Counted from the stretch's first letter, positions 52,642 to 61,470 are shown. The stretch is DNA of 64,000 bases from Streptomyces sp. ICC1 (GCF_003287935.1 NZ_CP030287.1:2818267-2882266); one strand, 5' to 3'. Notes: generated by a model not told the origin, from the sequence alone. Numbers and translations: made by a program.

Positions 52642-53886
52642 GTGACCTCGCCTTCCGTCCCCCGAAGCAGCATCACCAGGCTCTGGACAGCGAGCGCGCT
52701 GTCCTCCGGATCGACCTGGGTCATGCAGATCAGCCTGTTCATCCAGGTGCTGCGCGACTCCTCCCCCGCCACGCTCGCGGCGGTCGAGCTCATCGGCACC
52801 GTGCCCGCGCTGGCCTTCATGATGGTGGCCGGCACCCTCGCCGACCGGTTCGACGTGCGCCGCCTCGCCATCGGCTCCATGGTCGCGCAGGCGGTCTGCG
52901 TCCTCGGCATGGTGCTCTTCCTGGACAACGGGATCTGGATCACCGCCGCGTTCTACGGCCTCCAGGGCCTGAGCAACACCCTCTGGCCGCCGGCCCGGCA
53001 GCAGTGGCTGTACGGGGTGGTGCCGCCGGCGGGCAGGCCCACCGCCAACGCCCGGCTCGGCTCCGTCTCGGGAACGATGACCGTCGTCGGCGCCTCGCTC
53101 GGCGGCGTGCTGTCCAGCTGGAGCCCGACCGGCGCCATGGCCGTCGCCGGGGCGCTGCAGGTACTGGCCGTCGTACCACTGCTGCTGCAGGCCAAGGTGC
53201 CGCTCGCCTACGCGGAGCCCGTACCGGAGGGCGCCCACGCGGAGCCCCTGCGCAAGGAGCTGACCGCCGGAGTACGGGTGCTGCGCGACCTGCCGCTGGC
53301 GCGCTCCGTCGTCTGGATCGGCATCGCCTGGGGCTGCATAGGCGGGGCGTACGACGTCCTGCTCGCCGCCTACGCCACCGGCTACCTCGCCGGCAGCGGC
53401 ACCGTCCTGGGCGCGCTGTACGTCATGGACGGGGTGGCCGTCATCCTCGGCACCGTCCTGGCCGCCCGGATCGCGCTGCGCCACCACCTGTCCGCCTACG
53501 CGGCGGCCTACATCTTCCAGGGTCTCGCCTGGGGGTCCTTCTTCCTGGTGGGGCACCCGGTCGTCGCCATCGCGCTGCTCGGCCTGATGCGGGCGGCCAG
53601 CGGCATCATCATCGCGCTGGACACCACCGTCCTGCTGGCCACCGTGCCCGCCTCCGTGCGCGGCCGGGTCACCAGCGTCCACATGACCACCTACAGCGCG
53701 ATGGCCCGCATCTCGCTGGCGCTCTTCGCCGGCCTGCTCATCGTGTCCGACGTGCGCACCGTCGGCCTCTGCACCGGCGTCGCCTCGGTGGTGCTCGGCG
53801 CCATCTGGTGGTGGCGCCGGGACCGTGAGGCCGAGCGCCTCTACCCGGCGGCCGTGGCCGAGGAGCGGGAACCCGCCTCCGCCTGA
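52642..53886 (+). CDS. MFS transporter (probable peptide exporter or immunity)
   Basis: 414 residues, GTG start with GGAG 5 bases upstream. About 12 hydrophobic helices; the family loop 2-3 motif is seen as MVAGTLADRFDVRRLAIGSM, and RGRVTSVHMTTYSAMARISL is the corresponding C-terminal loop. It belongs to the MFS_3/enterobactin-exporter-like group, common in antibiotic gene clusters. Together with the ABC transporter encoded at 58522-60277, the cluster would have two exporters, one perhaps for self-protection. Confidence 0.87.
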   Translation: MTSPSVPRSSITRLWTASALSSGSTWVMQISLFIQVLRDSSPATLAAVELIGTVPALAFMMVAGTLADRFDVRRLAIGSMVAQAVCVLGMVLFLDNGIWITAAFYGLQGLSNTLWPPARQQWLYGVVPPAGRPTANARLGSVSGTMTVVGASLGGVLSSWSPTGAMAVAGALQVLAVVPLLLQAKVPLAYAEPVPEGAHAEPLRKELTAGVRVLRDLPLARSVVWIGIAWGCIGGAYDVLLAAYATGYLAGSGTVLGALYVMDGVAVILGTVLAARIALRHHLSAYAAAYIFQGLAWGSFFLVGHPVVAIALLGLMRAASGIIIALDTTVLLATVPASVRGRVTSVHMTTYSAMARISLALFAGLLIVSDVRTVGLCTGVASVVLGAIWWWRRDREAERLYPAAVAEEREPASA

Positions 53887-54002
53887 TCCCAGCCGCCCGG
53901 CCCGCACCCTCGCCTCCACCCTCATCTCCGGCACCCGCGCGTCCGACCGCACCCGCGCCGCGCCGAGCTCAACCATGTCCACATCCAGCCCTGGGAGGGG
54001 TA

Positions 54003-54761
54003 GTGACCACCCGCACCGACACCGTCCTGCAGCTCCTGGCCGAGCGAGCCAGCTGCCGTGATTTCACCGACGAGCAGCTCGAGGACTCCCTCGTCGAGGA
54101 GGTGCTGAGCGCCGCCGTCCGCGCGCCCACCGCCTTCAACTTCCAGCCGTACTCCTTCGTCGTCGTCCGCGACCCCGAGGTGCGCGCCGCCCTGCGGCGG
54201 ATCGCGGGCGGCCAGCCCCACGTCGTCGGCGCCCCGGTGTTCGTCGTCTTCTGCGCGGACATCCGGCGCATCGAGGAGCTGTGCGAGCTGCCGGGGGAGC
54301 TCGTCTCCGGCGAACACCCCGACGCGATGCTCACCTCCGTCATCGACGCCTCCCTGGCGGGGATGTGCGCGACGCTGGCGGCGGAGTCCCTGGGTCTGGG
54401 GACGGTGATGGTCGGCGGCATCCGCAACAAGCCCTCCGCCACCGCCGAGCTGCTCGGGCTGCCGCCCGGCGTGTTCCCGGTCTTCGGCCTGTGCCTGGGC
54501 CGGCCCGCTTCCACGGCGCCGGCGCCGCGCCCCCGGTTGCACACCGGGCTGCTCGTGCACCGGGACCGCTATGACGCCGGGTCCGGCTCCCTGCCGCCCC
54601 GGCCCGGGGCGACGGGGCTGAGCAGCCCCGCCGGTGAGGTCACCGCCGACGACCGGGTGGAATGGCAGGCCCAGATCGACAAGGGCAGGCGCAGCCTGGG
54701 CCGTCTGCGGGCACCCGCCTGGCGGTCGCCCGGTGCGCAGCCCGTGCCGGCGGCGCGATGA
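54003..54761 (+). CDS. NfsA/FRP-type nitroreductase-family FMN oxidoreductase
   Basis: 252 residues, GTG start after GGAGG. FMN-binding features: ERASCRDFTDEQLEDS at the N-terminus, APTAFNFQPYSFVVVRDP, and the C-terminal AAESLGLGTVMVGGIRNKPS with LLGLPPGVFPVFGLCLGRP. In RiPP pathways, family members oxidise azolines to azoles after YcaO action; here it could do that or reduce a dehydro-residue. It is coupled to the isomerase gene (ATGA). The C-terminal 55 residues extend past the FMN fold and are charged. Confidence 0.85.
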   Translation: MTTRTDTVLQLLAERASCRDFTDEQLEDSLVEEVLSAAVRAPTAFNFQPYSFVVVRDPEVRAALRRIAGGQPHVVGAPVFVVFCADIRRIEELCELPGELVSGEHPDAMLTSVIDASLAGMCATLAAESLGLGTVMVGGIRNKPSATAELLGLPPGVFPVFGLCLGRPASTAPAPRPRLHTGLLVHRDRYDAGSGSLPPRPGATGLSSPAGEVTADDRVEWQAQIDKGRRSLGRLRAPAWRSPGAQPVPAAR

Positions 54762-55855
54762 CGGGCCGCCTCGCCGCCGCGCACGGCAGTCCGAGCAGGA
54801 CGCTGGTGCTGCCGGCCAAGGACTTCGCCGACGGCGCCCGCGACCCCGAGCGGCTGCTCGCCGAGCTGGGCCGGGTACGGGAGGACCTGGTGCGGGCCGG
54901 GCTCCGGGAGATCACCAAGATCGCGCTGATCGGTCCTTCGTCGCGCCCGGGCCACCAGCTGGACTACCGCTTCGTGCAGGTCCTTCCGGGGACCGACCCG
55001 GGCTTCGAACTCCGCGGCAGCTGCGGCCACTCCATCCTCGCGGCCTGCTCGGTGGCGGGCCGCTCCGGGGAGCTCCCGCCGCTGCGCACCGGGCAGCGGA
55101 TCCGGGTGAACGTCCTCAACAACGGTGACAGCGTCGAGTGTGCGGTCGAGGAGACCGGCGGCGACCGGGAGCGCCTCAGCGCGTCCTTCCTGCTCAGCCC
55201 GGCCATCCCACTGCGCGACCTGCTGCTGTTCGGCTCCCCGGTGACCGAGCTGCCCTACCGCGGGGGGACCGTCGAGGTGACGGGCGCCTCCATGGGGAAC
55301 CCGTACGTCTTCGTCCGCGCGGCCGACTTCGGGGTGCGCGGGCCCGACGAGCTGTTCGCCGCCGGAGAGGCCCTGTTCGCGGCACTGTCCGAGGTCAGGC
55401 GCACCGCGCAGGCCGCGCTCGGCTGGCCTCCGGGGGTGTTCCCGAAGATCGCCGCCCTGCTGCCGCTGGGACCCGGGCGGCTGGCCGCGCGAGCCATCTC
55501 GGTCCCGTCCTGGCATCCCACCCTGGCCCTGACCGGCGCGGTCTGCCTGGCGGCCGCTGCCCGCGTCCCGGGCTCCCTGCCCCGGCAACTGGCCGGCGCG
55601 GACGGGGCCGACTGGGTGGACGGCGCCGACGGAACCGACGGCGGAGAGCAGCCACTGCGGGTCCGGACGCCGGGACGCTGGGCCTCGGTGACCGCCCGCA
55701 CGGCCCCCCTGGCCCCCCTGGCCCCCGCCGAACGCAACGTACGACCCGGACACCCCGCGCCCGAACAGGCCCTGACCGAGGTCGGTGTCCGGGGCACGAC
55801 CGTCAGCTACCTCGGGCCCGTACGCCTCCCCGCGACCACGGCGTCCCGGGCCTGA
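54758..55855 (+). CDS. PrpF/DapF-fold isomerase or epimerase
   Basis: 365 residues in the diaminopimelate-epimerase fold, closest in layout to PrpF (2-methylaconitate isomerase): IALIGPSSRPGHQLDYRFVQ, a catalytic-type Cys89 in FELRGSCGHSILAACSVAG, MGNPYVFVRAADFG and VPSWHPTLALTGAVCLAAAA. PrpF shifts a carbon-carbon double bond by proton transfer; DapF inverts an alpha-carbon. In this operon it could isomerise an unsaturated residue made by the flavoenzyme, or epimerise a residue. Either would be new for a RiPP, so the role is open. It converges with tfuA across two hairpins. Confidence 0.8.
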   Translation: MTGRLAAAHGSPSRTLVLPAKDFADGARDPERLLAELGRVREDLVRAGLREITKIALIGPSSRPGHQLDYRFVQVLPGTDPGFELRGSCGHSILAACSVAGRSGELPPLRTGQRIRVNVLNNGDSVECAVEETGGDRERLSASFLLSPAIPLRDLLLFGSPVTELPYRGGTVEVTGASMGNPYVFVRAADFGVRGPDELFAAGEALFAALSEVRRTAQAALGWPPGVFPKIAALLPLGPGRLAARAISVPSWHPTLALTGAVCLAAAARVPGSLPRQLAGADGADWVDGADGTDGGEQPLRVRTPGRWASVTARTAPLAPLAPAERNVRPGHPAPEQALTEVGVRGTTVSYLGPVRLPATTASRA

Positions 55856-55877
55856 GCACCGCGCGAGGAACGACGAC

Positions 55878-55911
55878 CGTGGGACGGGTCGACCGGTCGA
55901 CCGGTCCCACG
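55878..55911. terminator. Near-perfect palindrome between convergent operons
   Basis: CGTGGGACGGGTCGACC pairs with GGTCGACCGGTCCCACG with one mismatch and no loop, 23 bases after the isomerase stop on the plus strand. Possible terminator, or an operator-type palindrome. Confidence 0.5.
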
Positions 55912-55931
55912 GGTCAACAAGGAGAGCCCGG

Positions 55932-55960
55932 CGGGCCCGCGGGATCCGCCCGCGGGCCCG
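55932..55960. terminator. Terminator hairpin for tfuA and the convergent operon
   Basis: A perfect 12-base stem (CGGGCCCGCGGG and complement) with a 5-base loop, immediately past the TfuA stop. No T-run. Confidence 0.6.
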
Positions 55961-55964
55961 GACC

Positions 55965-57326
55965 TCAGCGGGCGGCGGCGCTGCCGCGTTCGCGGCCGCG
56001 CCGGACGTCGTAGGCGAAGAACCTCCGGACCGCGCCGCCGAGTCCGTCCAGGCCGGAGAACCCCCGGCGGGCCATCTCCGCGTCCGGTGACGTGCCGCGC
56101 CGCTGCCAGTGGCGCAGGAAGAGCTTCGCGCACATCGCCGGCGGCGGGACCACGAGCCGCGGCCGGGCCTCCTCCGCCACCTCGTCCGCGCGGGCGACGA
56201 TGTCGCACCAGTCGGCCCAGCGCCCGGATTCCCGCAGGCGGGCCAGGACGGCCGGCCTCCAGTCGGCCGACTGCCACACCGGCCACACCCGCACCATGAG
56301 GAGCCGGGTCCGGTCCGCGGCGGCGAGTTCGGCGCGTTCCCGCTCCGTGAACCAGCGGGCGAGCGGGTCCGGCAGCGGCGACCGGTCGTCGAGGCCGAGC
56401 TTGGACATCCCGTACGCCTCGGCCGTCATTCCCCCCGCGCCGGCGAACTCCCCCAGCAGGCCGGTCAGAACGTCCTCGTGCACCGCGGGGTAGTCCTCGT
56501 CGAACAGCCGTGCCGCGTCCAGGACGTCGAGGTCCGACATCCACCGGCCGGGGGCGTACTCCCGCCGGGTCCGGCGGGCCAGGGACTGGCCGCGGCTGAT
56601 CCCGGTGAAGGTCACGTCGGCCTTGCCGGATCCGGGTTCCACGGAGCCTTGGCCCGCCGCCTCGCGGCCCGCCACCGCGCCGCCCGCCACCTCGCGGAGC
56701 GCGGCCATGGCGTCGAGCCGTTTGACGTCCCAGACGCCCGAGCCGATCATCTCCTCCAGCGTGCGCAGGGCGTCGTGGTCCTGGTCGTCCAGGGCCCGCT
56801 CGATGTCCTTCCAGCCGCGGTGGGTGAAGGGCAGGGCCGCAGCCGCGGCGACGATCCGCCGCCCGGACGCGGCCTCGACCAGCTCCGTCTCGGCCCCCTC
56901 CTTGCAGCCGTAGCGGAGGTTCACCAGCGCCACGGTCTGCGCCGGGTAGCCCATCTCGGCCGGACCGTGCAGGACCCCCACCTCGTCGTCCCCGTCGATC
57001 TCGCCGGCCGCGTACATGCCGTAGACGGTGCCGAGGCCGCGCATGCCGCACGGGACCAGTTCCGCGGCTCTCAGCGCGCCCATGCTCGCGGCGCCGACGA
57101 CCTGCGCGCCCTCCGTCAGCACCTGGAGGATCTCCTTGTGGCCGACGGACCGCCGTTCCCTGAAGTACCCGTCGATGACGACGACCACGTCTCCCGGCGC
57201 CCACTGGTCCGCCAGCAGGTCGCCCCGGCCCGCGGGCGGGCGCACCTCGGCTTCCGGGAGCACCGCGCGGACGTCGGCCGCGGAGATCGTCGGCCCCGCG
57301 TAGACAACCACCCTGGACCCGCTCAC
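55965..57326 (-). CDS. TfuA-family partner of YcaO, with long C-terminal extension
   Basis: 453 residues; the GTG overlaps the YcaO stop by one base (TAGTG). TfuA features occupy residues 1 to about 210: VVVYAGPTISAADVRAVLP, DVVVVIDGYFRERRSVGHKE, VVGAASMGALRAAELVPCGM and VYGMYAAGEIDGDDEVGVLH. TfuA proteins work with YcaO to insert sulfur for backbone thioamides. The C-terminal about 240 residues (WMSDLDVLDAARLFDEDYPA, LLMVRVWPVWQSADWRPAVL) are extra and helical; fused TfuA proteins of this length occur in some actinomycete clusters, but the function of that part is unknown. Confidence 0.88.
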   Translation of the reverse strand: MSGSRVVVYAGPTISAADVRAVLPEAEVRPPAGRGDLLADQWAPGDVVVVIDGYFRERRSVGHKEILQVLTEGAQVVGAASMGALRAAELVPCGMRGLGTVYGMYAAGEIDGDDEVGVLHGPAEMGYPAQTVALVNLRYGCKEGAETELVEAASGRRIVAAAAALPFTHRGWKDIERALDDQDHDALRTLEEMIGSGVWDVKRLDAMAALREVAGGAVAGREAAGQGSVEPGSGKADVTFTGISRGQSLARRTRREYAPGRWMSDLDVLDAARLFDEDYPAVHEDVLTGLLGEFAGAGGMTAEAYGMSKLGLDDRSPLPDPLARWFTERERAELAAADRTRLLMVRVWPVWQSADWRPAVLARLRESGRWADWCDIVARADEVAEEARPRLVVPPPAMCAKLFLRHWQRRGTSPDAEMARRGFSGLDGLGGAVRRFFAYDVRRGRERGSAAAR

Positions 57327-58501
57327 TACAGCACCTCCGGACAGACGCGACTGCCGGGCGCCACGACCTTGACGACCGGAACCCCGATCTCCTCCCGCGT
57401 CAGGTCGACGACGAGGGGCGGGTGGGAAAAGGCGGCGGCCGCCCGCTTGACCACGTGCGCGAGGGCGCCGACCAGGCTGTCGTGCGGGGCGGGCTCCGCG
57501 ACCAGGTCGCCGATGTCGGCCGCCGCGCCCGCCTGCGCGCTCTTGAGCCGGCCGACGTCCACGGGGCCGAAGTCGTCCCGCAGGTCGTCCCTCGCCCCCG
57601 ATATGTACGCGAGCCTCGCCTGCGCGGCTTCGGAGACGGCGCGGGTGAGCGCGATGTCGGGGCTGAGATGGCAGCCGAAGCCGAACATCGGTGCCGGGTA
57701 CTCGTGGCTGGCGACCCAGGCCAGGAAGCACGGCAGCCCGGTGGGCGACGGTACGAGGCGCACCTCGAGGGTGACGTCGGCCCGCTCGATCAGCGCGCAG
57801 AGCTCCTCGGCCACGGCCGACCCCGCGGTCCGCGGGTCGACGCGCACGCCCATCTCCCCGCCGCCCGCGACGGCCGCGGTCATCGCGTCCCGCTCGATGA
57901 CCTCGCAGAGCGCGTGGAGCGCGGCTTCGACCCGCGTGTTGCCGCTGGCCAGGCCGTTCGTCGACTCGAAGAACACCGGCGGGTTCCAGTCGGTGTGCTC
58001 CTCCAGCGTCAGCCGGACCACGTTCACGGGGACGAGGGTGCGCGCCCCGTCGACCAGCGACCTGGCCTCCACCCAGTCCAACGGCAGCCCGTCGTGCAGC
58101 AGGCTCGGCTCGCAGGGCGCCAAGGCGGAGACCTCGTAGCCCAGTTGTACGTCGATGTCGCGCGGGGCGGCCGTCAGCGCGGGCCGCGCGGGTTGTTCCA
58201 CGTGCCAGGTCTCGACCGACTCCATCACCGCGGACAGCCGTGCCAGTTCGGGCGTCATCCCCTTGCCCTGCGAGACGGCGAGCGTCCTGGACAGCGGCCG
58301 GATCGCCTGGAAGGTCGGGATGCCGATGGAGTCGAGCCGGGTGATGTCGGCTACCCGGGTGACGCCCACCTTCGCCGCCGCCCGGGTCGCCATCTCCCAG
58401 GTTTCCGCCGGTGGTCGGGCTCTGTTCGTGCCCGGCAGGCAGAGAACGGAGCGGTCCTGGGGCGTGGCGAGCCAGGACAGGGACGGGTCTTCGGTCTGCA
58501 C
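57326..58501 (-). CDS. YcaO-domain ATP-dependent peptide cyclodehydratase/thioamide synthase
   Basis: 391 residues from GTG with GGGAG 9 bases upstream. The ATP-binding signature is complete: Ser90-x3-Glu94-x2-Glu97 in LSAVMESVETWH, ALHALCEVIERDA (Glu200, Glu203, Asp205), and the helix TRAVSEAAQARLAYISGARD with Gln and Arg. It phosphorylates the peptide amide oxygen so that a side chain or sulfide can attack. The C-terminus (VKVVAPGSRVCPEVL) lacks the Pro-rich PxPxP end typical of azoline-forming enzymes, which fits a TfuA-dependent thioamide type. It is preceded by the ABC genes in a single minus-strand operon. Confidence 0.92.
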   Translation of the reverse strand: MQTEDPSLSWLATPQDRSVLCLPGTNRARPPAETWEMATRAAAKVGVTRVADITRLDSIGIPTFQAIRPLSRTLAVSQGKGMTPELARLSAVMESVETWHVEQPARPALTAAPRDIDVQLGYEVSALAPCEPSLLHDGLPLDWVEARSLVDGARTLVPVNVVRLTLEEHTDWNPPVFFESTNGLASGNTRVEAALHALCEVIERDAMTAAVAGGGEMGVRVDPRTAGSAVAEELCALIERADVTLEVRLVPSPTGLPCFLAWVASHEYPAPMFGFGCHLSPDIALTRAVSEAAQARLAYISGARDDLRDDFGPVDVGRLKSAQAGAAADIGDLVAEPAPHDSLVGALAHVVKRAAAAFSHPPLVVDLTREEIGVPVVKVVAPGSRVCPEVL

Positions 58502-58521
58502 GTTCGGGGACTCCCTGCGGG

Positions 58522-59331
58522 TCAGAGGTTCCGGGTGCGCCGCAACAGCGCGCGGCCGGCGACGAAGTTGGCGACGAGGGCGACGACGGCCAGGACGACC
58601 AGGGAGGGCCACGCCTTCCCCAGGCCGAAGATCGCGGCGTCGCGCATCCCGGTGACCGCGTAGGACACCGGGTTCACCGTCGAGATCCAGCGCAGCACGG
58701 TGGGCAGTTGCTGCGACGTGGACAGCGAGGGCGCGGCGAAGACGAGGACGGGCACCGACACGCTGGTGAGGACCATGAAGGTGCGGTAGTCACTGATCAG
58801 GACGGCCGCCGCGAGGTAGATCCCGTTGAACGCCACCGACGACAGCACCAGCGCCAGCAGCAGCCAGATCCAGTGGGAGGCGTGGAAGGGGTAGTCGAAG
58901 ATGACCGCGGCGACGGCCAGGGCCAGCAGGCTCTGGGCCAGCACGAGCGAGACTCCGGCCAGCAGCTTGCCGGCCAGGAAGCGCGATCGGCGCAGCGGCC
59001 AGCTCCACAACTGGGTCGAGACGCCGCTCATCTCCTCCTGGAACATGGCCATGCCGGTCGTGCCGGACGCACTGACCACCGACATGGCCAGCACCATGGG
59101 GAGCAGGAAGACCGCGAACGGCAGCGTCTCGCCGCGGTAGGTGATGTTCCCGACGACGTTGCCGAGCGAGGTGTTCACCAGCAGCAGGTACACGAGCATG
59201 GGGGTCAGGCCCAGGATGAGGTTGACCCGGTTGCGGGCGAGGAGCGCGTACTCGCGGTAGAACACGGCGGTGAAGTCCGCCGGTTTCCCCGACGGGACCG
59301 GTGCGGTGGTCTTGAATCCCAAGTCGGCCAC
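58522..59331 (-). CDS. ABC-2-type transporter permease
   Basis: 269 residues with six hydrophobic helices (for example LPFAVFLLPMVLAMSVVSAS, VLAQSLLALAVAAVIF and AWPSLVVLAVVALVANFVAG). EEMSGVSTQLWSWPLRRSRF and NPVSYAVTGMRDAAIFG are typical ABC-2 membrane-protein motifs. The GTG start is 4 bases after the ATPase stop, so both are translated together. It probably exports or gives immunity to the RiPP. Confidence 0.92.
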   Translation of the reverse strand: MADLGFKTTAPVPSGKPADFTAVFYREYALLARNRVNLILGLTPMLVYLLLVNTSLGNVVGNITYRGETLPFAVFLLPMVLAMSVVSASGTTGMAMFQEEMSGVSTQLWSWPLRRSRFLAGKLLAGVSLVLAQSLLALAVAAVIFDYPFHASHWIWLLLALVLSSVAFNGIYLAAAVLISDYRTFMVLTSVSVPVLVFAAPSLSTSQQLPTVLRWISTVNPVSYAVTGMRDAAIFGLGKAWPSLVVLAVVALVANFVAGRALLRRTRNL

Positions 59332-59335
59332 GGTG

Positions 59336-60277
59336 TCAGCCCTCGTTCCCGGTCATGCGCAGGAAGACCTTTTCCAGCGAGTCGGTGACGGTGGAGATGC
59401 CGGCGATGGCCACTCCGGAGTCGTGGCAGTGTCGCGACAGTTGCGGGAGCACGTCCCGGACCTGCGCGTCCTCGATGCGCACCTCGGTGTCCTGGGCCGT
59501 CGCGGTGAGTCCGGCCGTGGCGGCCCATTCCTTGACGACCTTGGCACCGACCGCGTCGTCCACGCTGACCAGCAGGTGCGCGCCGCCGAACTCCCTGACG
59601 AGTTCGCTCGGTTCGGCGAAGCGGACCACTTTGCCCTTGTTGATGACCAGGACGCGCTGGGCGTTGCGCTCCAGCTCCTGGATGATGTGGCTGGTCCAGA
59701 TCACGGTCATGCCGTGCTCCTCGCGGAGCCAGCGCACGAACCGCTCGATCTGGTGCCGGCCGGCGACGTCCAGACCGGCCGACGGCTCGTCGAGGATGAG
59801 CAGTTCGGGGATGGTCAGCAGGGCCCGTACGAGCTGCAGGCGCTGGCGCTGGCCCCCGGACAGCTGGAAGACGAGCCGTGACAGGTGCTCCTTCAGGCCG
59901 AGGTACTCGGCCACCTCCATCGCCCAGGGCCGGGTGGTGCGCCACGACAGGCCCTTGAACCGCGTGGCGATCAGCAGGTTGTCCAGGGCCGACAGCATCT
60001 CGTCGTAGGGGGCGGACTGGTGCATGGCACCGATGCCGGTCTTGGCGGCGACCGGATCGCGGGCCGGGTCCACGCCGAACACCCTGATCGTCCCGGTGGT
60101 GGGAGGGGTGACGCCGCAGATCATCTTCATCAGGGTCGTCTTGCCGGCGCCGTTGGGCCCGAGCAGCCCGATGGTCTCGCCTTTGGCGATGTCGAATGAG
60201 ATCCCGTCGACTGCCGGGGTCTCTTTCCCGCGGTAACGCTTGATCAGCCCTTCGGCGTTCACCACACCATTCGCCAC
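59336..60277 (-). CDS. ABC transporter ATP-binding protein (DrrA-like)
   Basis: 313 residues, GTG start 7 bases after GGAGG. Walker A is GLLGPNGAGKTTLMKMICG, the signature is QLSGGQRQRLQLVRALL, Walker B is LLILDEPSAGLDVAGRHQIE and the switch His is in VIWTSHIIQELERNAQ. The C-terminal about 90 residues are the extension usual for DrrA-type drug exporters. It heads the minus-strand operon with permease, YcaO and TfuA, and is divergent from the ATP-grasp gene across a 175-base gap with a TTCCCGGGAA palindrome (60306-60315). Confidence 0.93.
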   Translation of the reverse strand: MANGVVNAEGLIKRYRGKETPAVDGISFDIAKGETIGLLGPNGAGKTTLMKMICGVTPPTTGTIRVFGVDPARDPVAAKTGIGAMHQSAPYDEMLSALDNLLIATRFKGLSWRTTRPWAMEVAEYLGLKEHLSRLVFQLSGGQRQRLQLVRALLTIPELLILDEPSAGLDVAGRHQIERFVRWLREEHGMTVIWTSHIIQELERNAQRVLVINKGKVVRFAEPSELVREFGGAHLLVSVDDAVGAKVVKEWAATAGLTATAQDTEVRIEDAQVRDVLPQLSRHCHDSGVAIAGISTVTDSLEKVFLRMTGNEG

Positions 60278-60452
60278 GGTCCGCCCTCCACAATGTGATT
60301 GATGTTTCCCGGGAATCAGGAATGCCGATCGAGTAGCTGCGGGTGGACGTTACGCCTATCGGCCAGTGCGGAAGCGGCCGCTTCCCAAGCTGCCTTGGAA
60401 CTGCCTCCGTTCTGCCGCCTGGCCTGAGGAACCGTTGGCTAGCATGCGATGC

Positions 60453-61457
60453 ATGAGCCGTTCAGGACATGCCGAAGACCGTGACGGGGAATCCGTCGTG
60501 GTCCTTGTGAATTGCGCGGGCGGCCGTGAATTGGAGATCGTTCGCGACGCATTGACGGGGCCGCTGGAAACACCGACGATATTGATCCGTCAGGACGAAC
60601 TCGCCTCGACGCCCCTCGCGCTCGATGTGGACACCGGCCTGTTGGACGTCGCCGGGCGCCGGGTCCGGCCGGCCGTGGTGTGGGTACGCCACGGATCGGC
60701 ATGCGCGCTGCTGGCGCAGGCACGGCCGGCGGGCTCGATGACGCCGTTGCGGGCGGAGTCGTGGTCCGGGTTCCTGCGGCAGGTGGCGTCGACGGCGGCC
60801 GTCTCGCTGCCCGGTGGCACGGTCCTCGGACCGGGCCAGCTGGCGCAGGCGCGCGCGCTGGGCGTGCGCACGCCCCGGACGGTGGTCACCAACGACGTGC
60901 CGGCGGGTGCGCGGGAGGTGGCGGCCGGGACCCTCGTGGTCAAGACTCCGGACTTCCGGCTGTTCGAGCCGGAACGGCGGAACTGGAAGGCGTGCCTGCC
61001 CGCGGTCGTGGGCCGCGAGGCGGCGCAGGGGCCGGCGACCGGCCCCGCACGGGGTCCCTCGGCGGGCCCCGCCCCGGTCGGCGACCGTCCGGTCGTCGTC
61101 CAGGAGTACGTGGCCCACGCCCGTGAGCTGCGCGTCTACCACCTCGACGGCGGGATCTGCGCCTTCGAGGTCGACAAGCCCGATCCGTCGAGCCTGATGA
61201 CGGATCCCGACAGCGTCACCGTGACGCGCGTCGACTGCCCGCGGCCCGCGGCCGAAGCGGTGCGCACCCTGTGCGCCGCGTGGAGCCTGCGCTACGGGGC
61301 CTTCGACCTGCTCGTGTCCGACACCGGGGAGCCGGTGTTCCTGGAGGCGAACCCGGACGGCGACTGGCTCTGGTTCGAACGCAAGGCGCGCTGGCACGGC
61401 GTCTCGTTCATGGCCGCCGTCATGGTTCGTGAGTCGTTCGTCCGGAGTACGTCGTGA
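60453..61457 (+). CDS. Graspetide-synthetase-type ATP-grasp ligase
   Basis: 334 residues from MSRSGHAEDRDG. An N-terminal pre-ATP-grasp domain (VVVLVNCAGGRELEIVRDAL, VVWVRHGSACALL) is followed by the ATP-grasp core: TLVVKTPDFRLFEPERR (nucleotide Lys), VQEYVAHARELRVYHLDG and the Mg/ATP motif FLEANPDGDWLWFERKARW (about residues 296-314). The LEANPDGDWLWFE end closely matches MvdD/graspetide synthetases, which join Asp or Glu side chains to Thr, Ser or Lys. No Shine-Dalgarno precedes the ATG, and TAGCAT at 60440-60445 would start transcription at about 60452, so a leaderless mRNA is possible. ATG 60444 is an alternative start. Confidence 0.82.
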   Translation: MSRSGHAEDRDGESVVVLVNCAGGRELEIVRDALTGPLETPTILIRQDELASTPLALDVDTGLLDVAGRRVRPAVVWVRHGSACALLAQARPAGSMTPLRAESWSGFLRQVASTAAVSLPGGTVLGPGQLAQARALGVRTPRTVVTNDVPAGAREVAAGTLVVKTPDFRLFEPERRNWKACLPAVVGREAAQGPATGPARGPSAGPAPVGDRPVVVQEYVAHARELRVYHLDGGICAFEVDKPDPSSLMTDPDSVTVTRVDCPRPAAEAVRTLCAAWSLRYGAFDLLVSDTGEPVFLEANPDGDWLWFERKARWHGVSFMAAVMVRESFVRSTS

Positions 61458-61470
61458 GGAGATCGCGCTG

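Noticed and set aside
49084..55855. Lanthipeptide, lasso or thiopeptide identity for the cluster
   Set aside because: No LanB/LanC/LanM, asparagine-synthetase-like or pyridine-forming enzyme is present, and the precursor has no Cys and no lasso-type core.
60366..60452. GTG at 60366 as the start of the ATP-grasp protein
   Set aside because: The added residues (Arg/Leu/Pro/Trp-rich) are not protein-like, and the stretch is where promoter elements for the divergent operons must lie.
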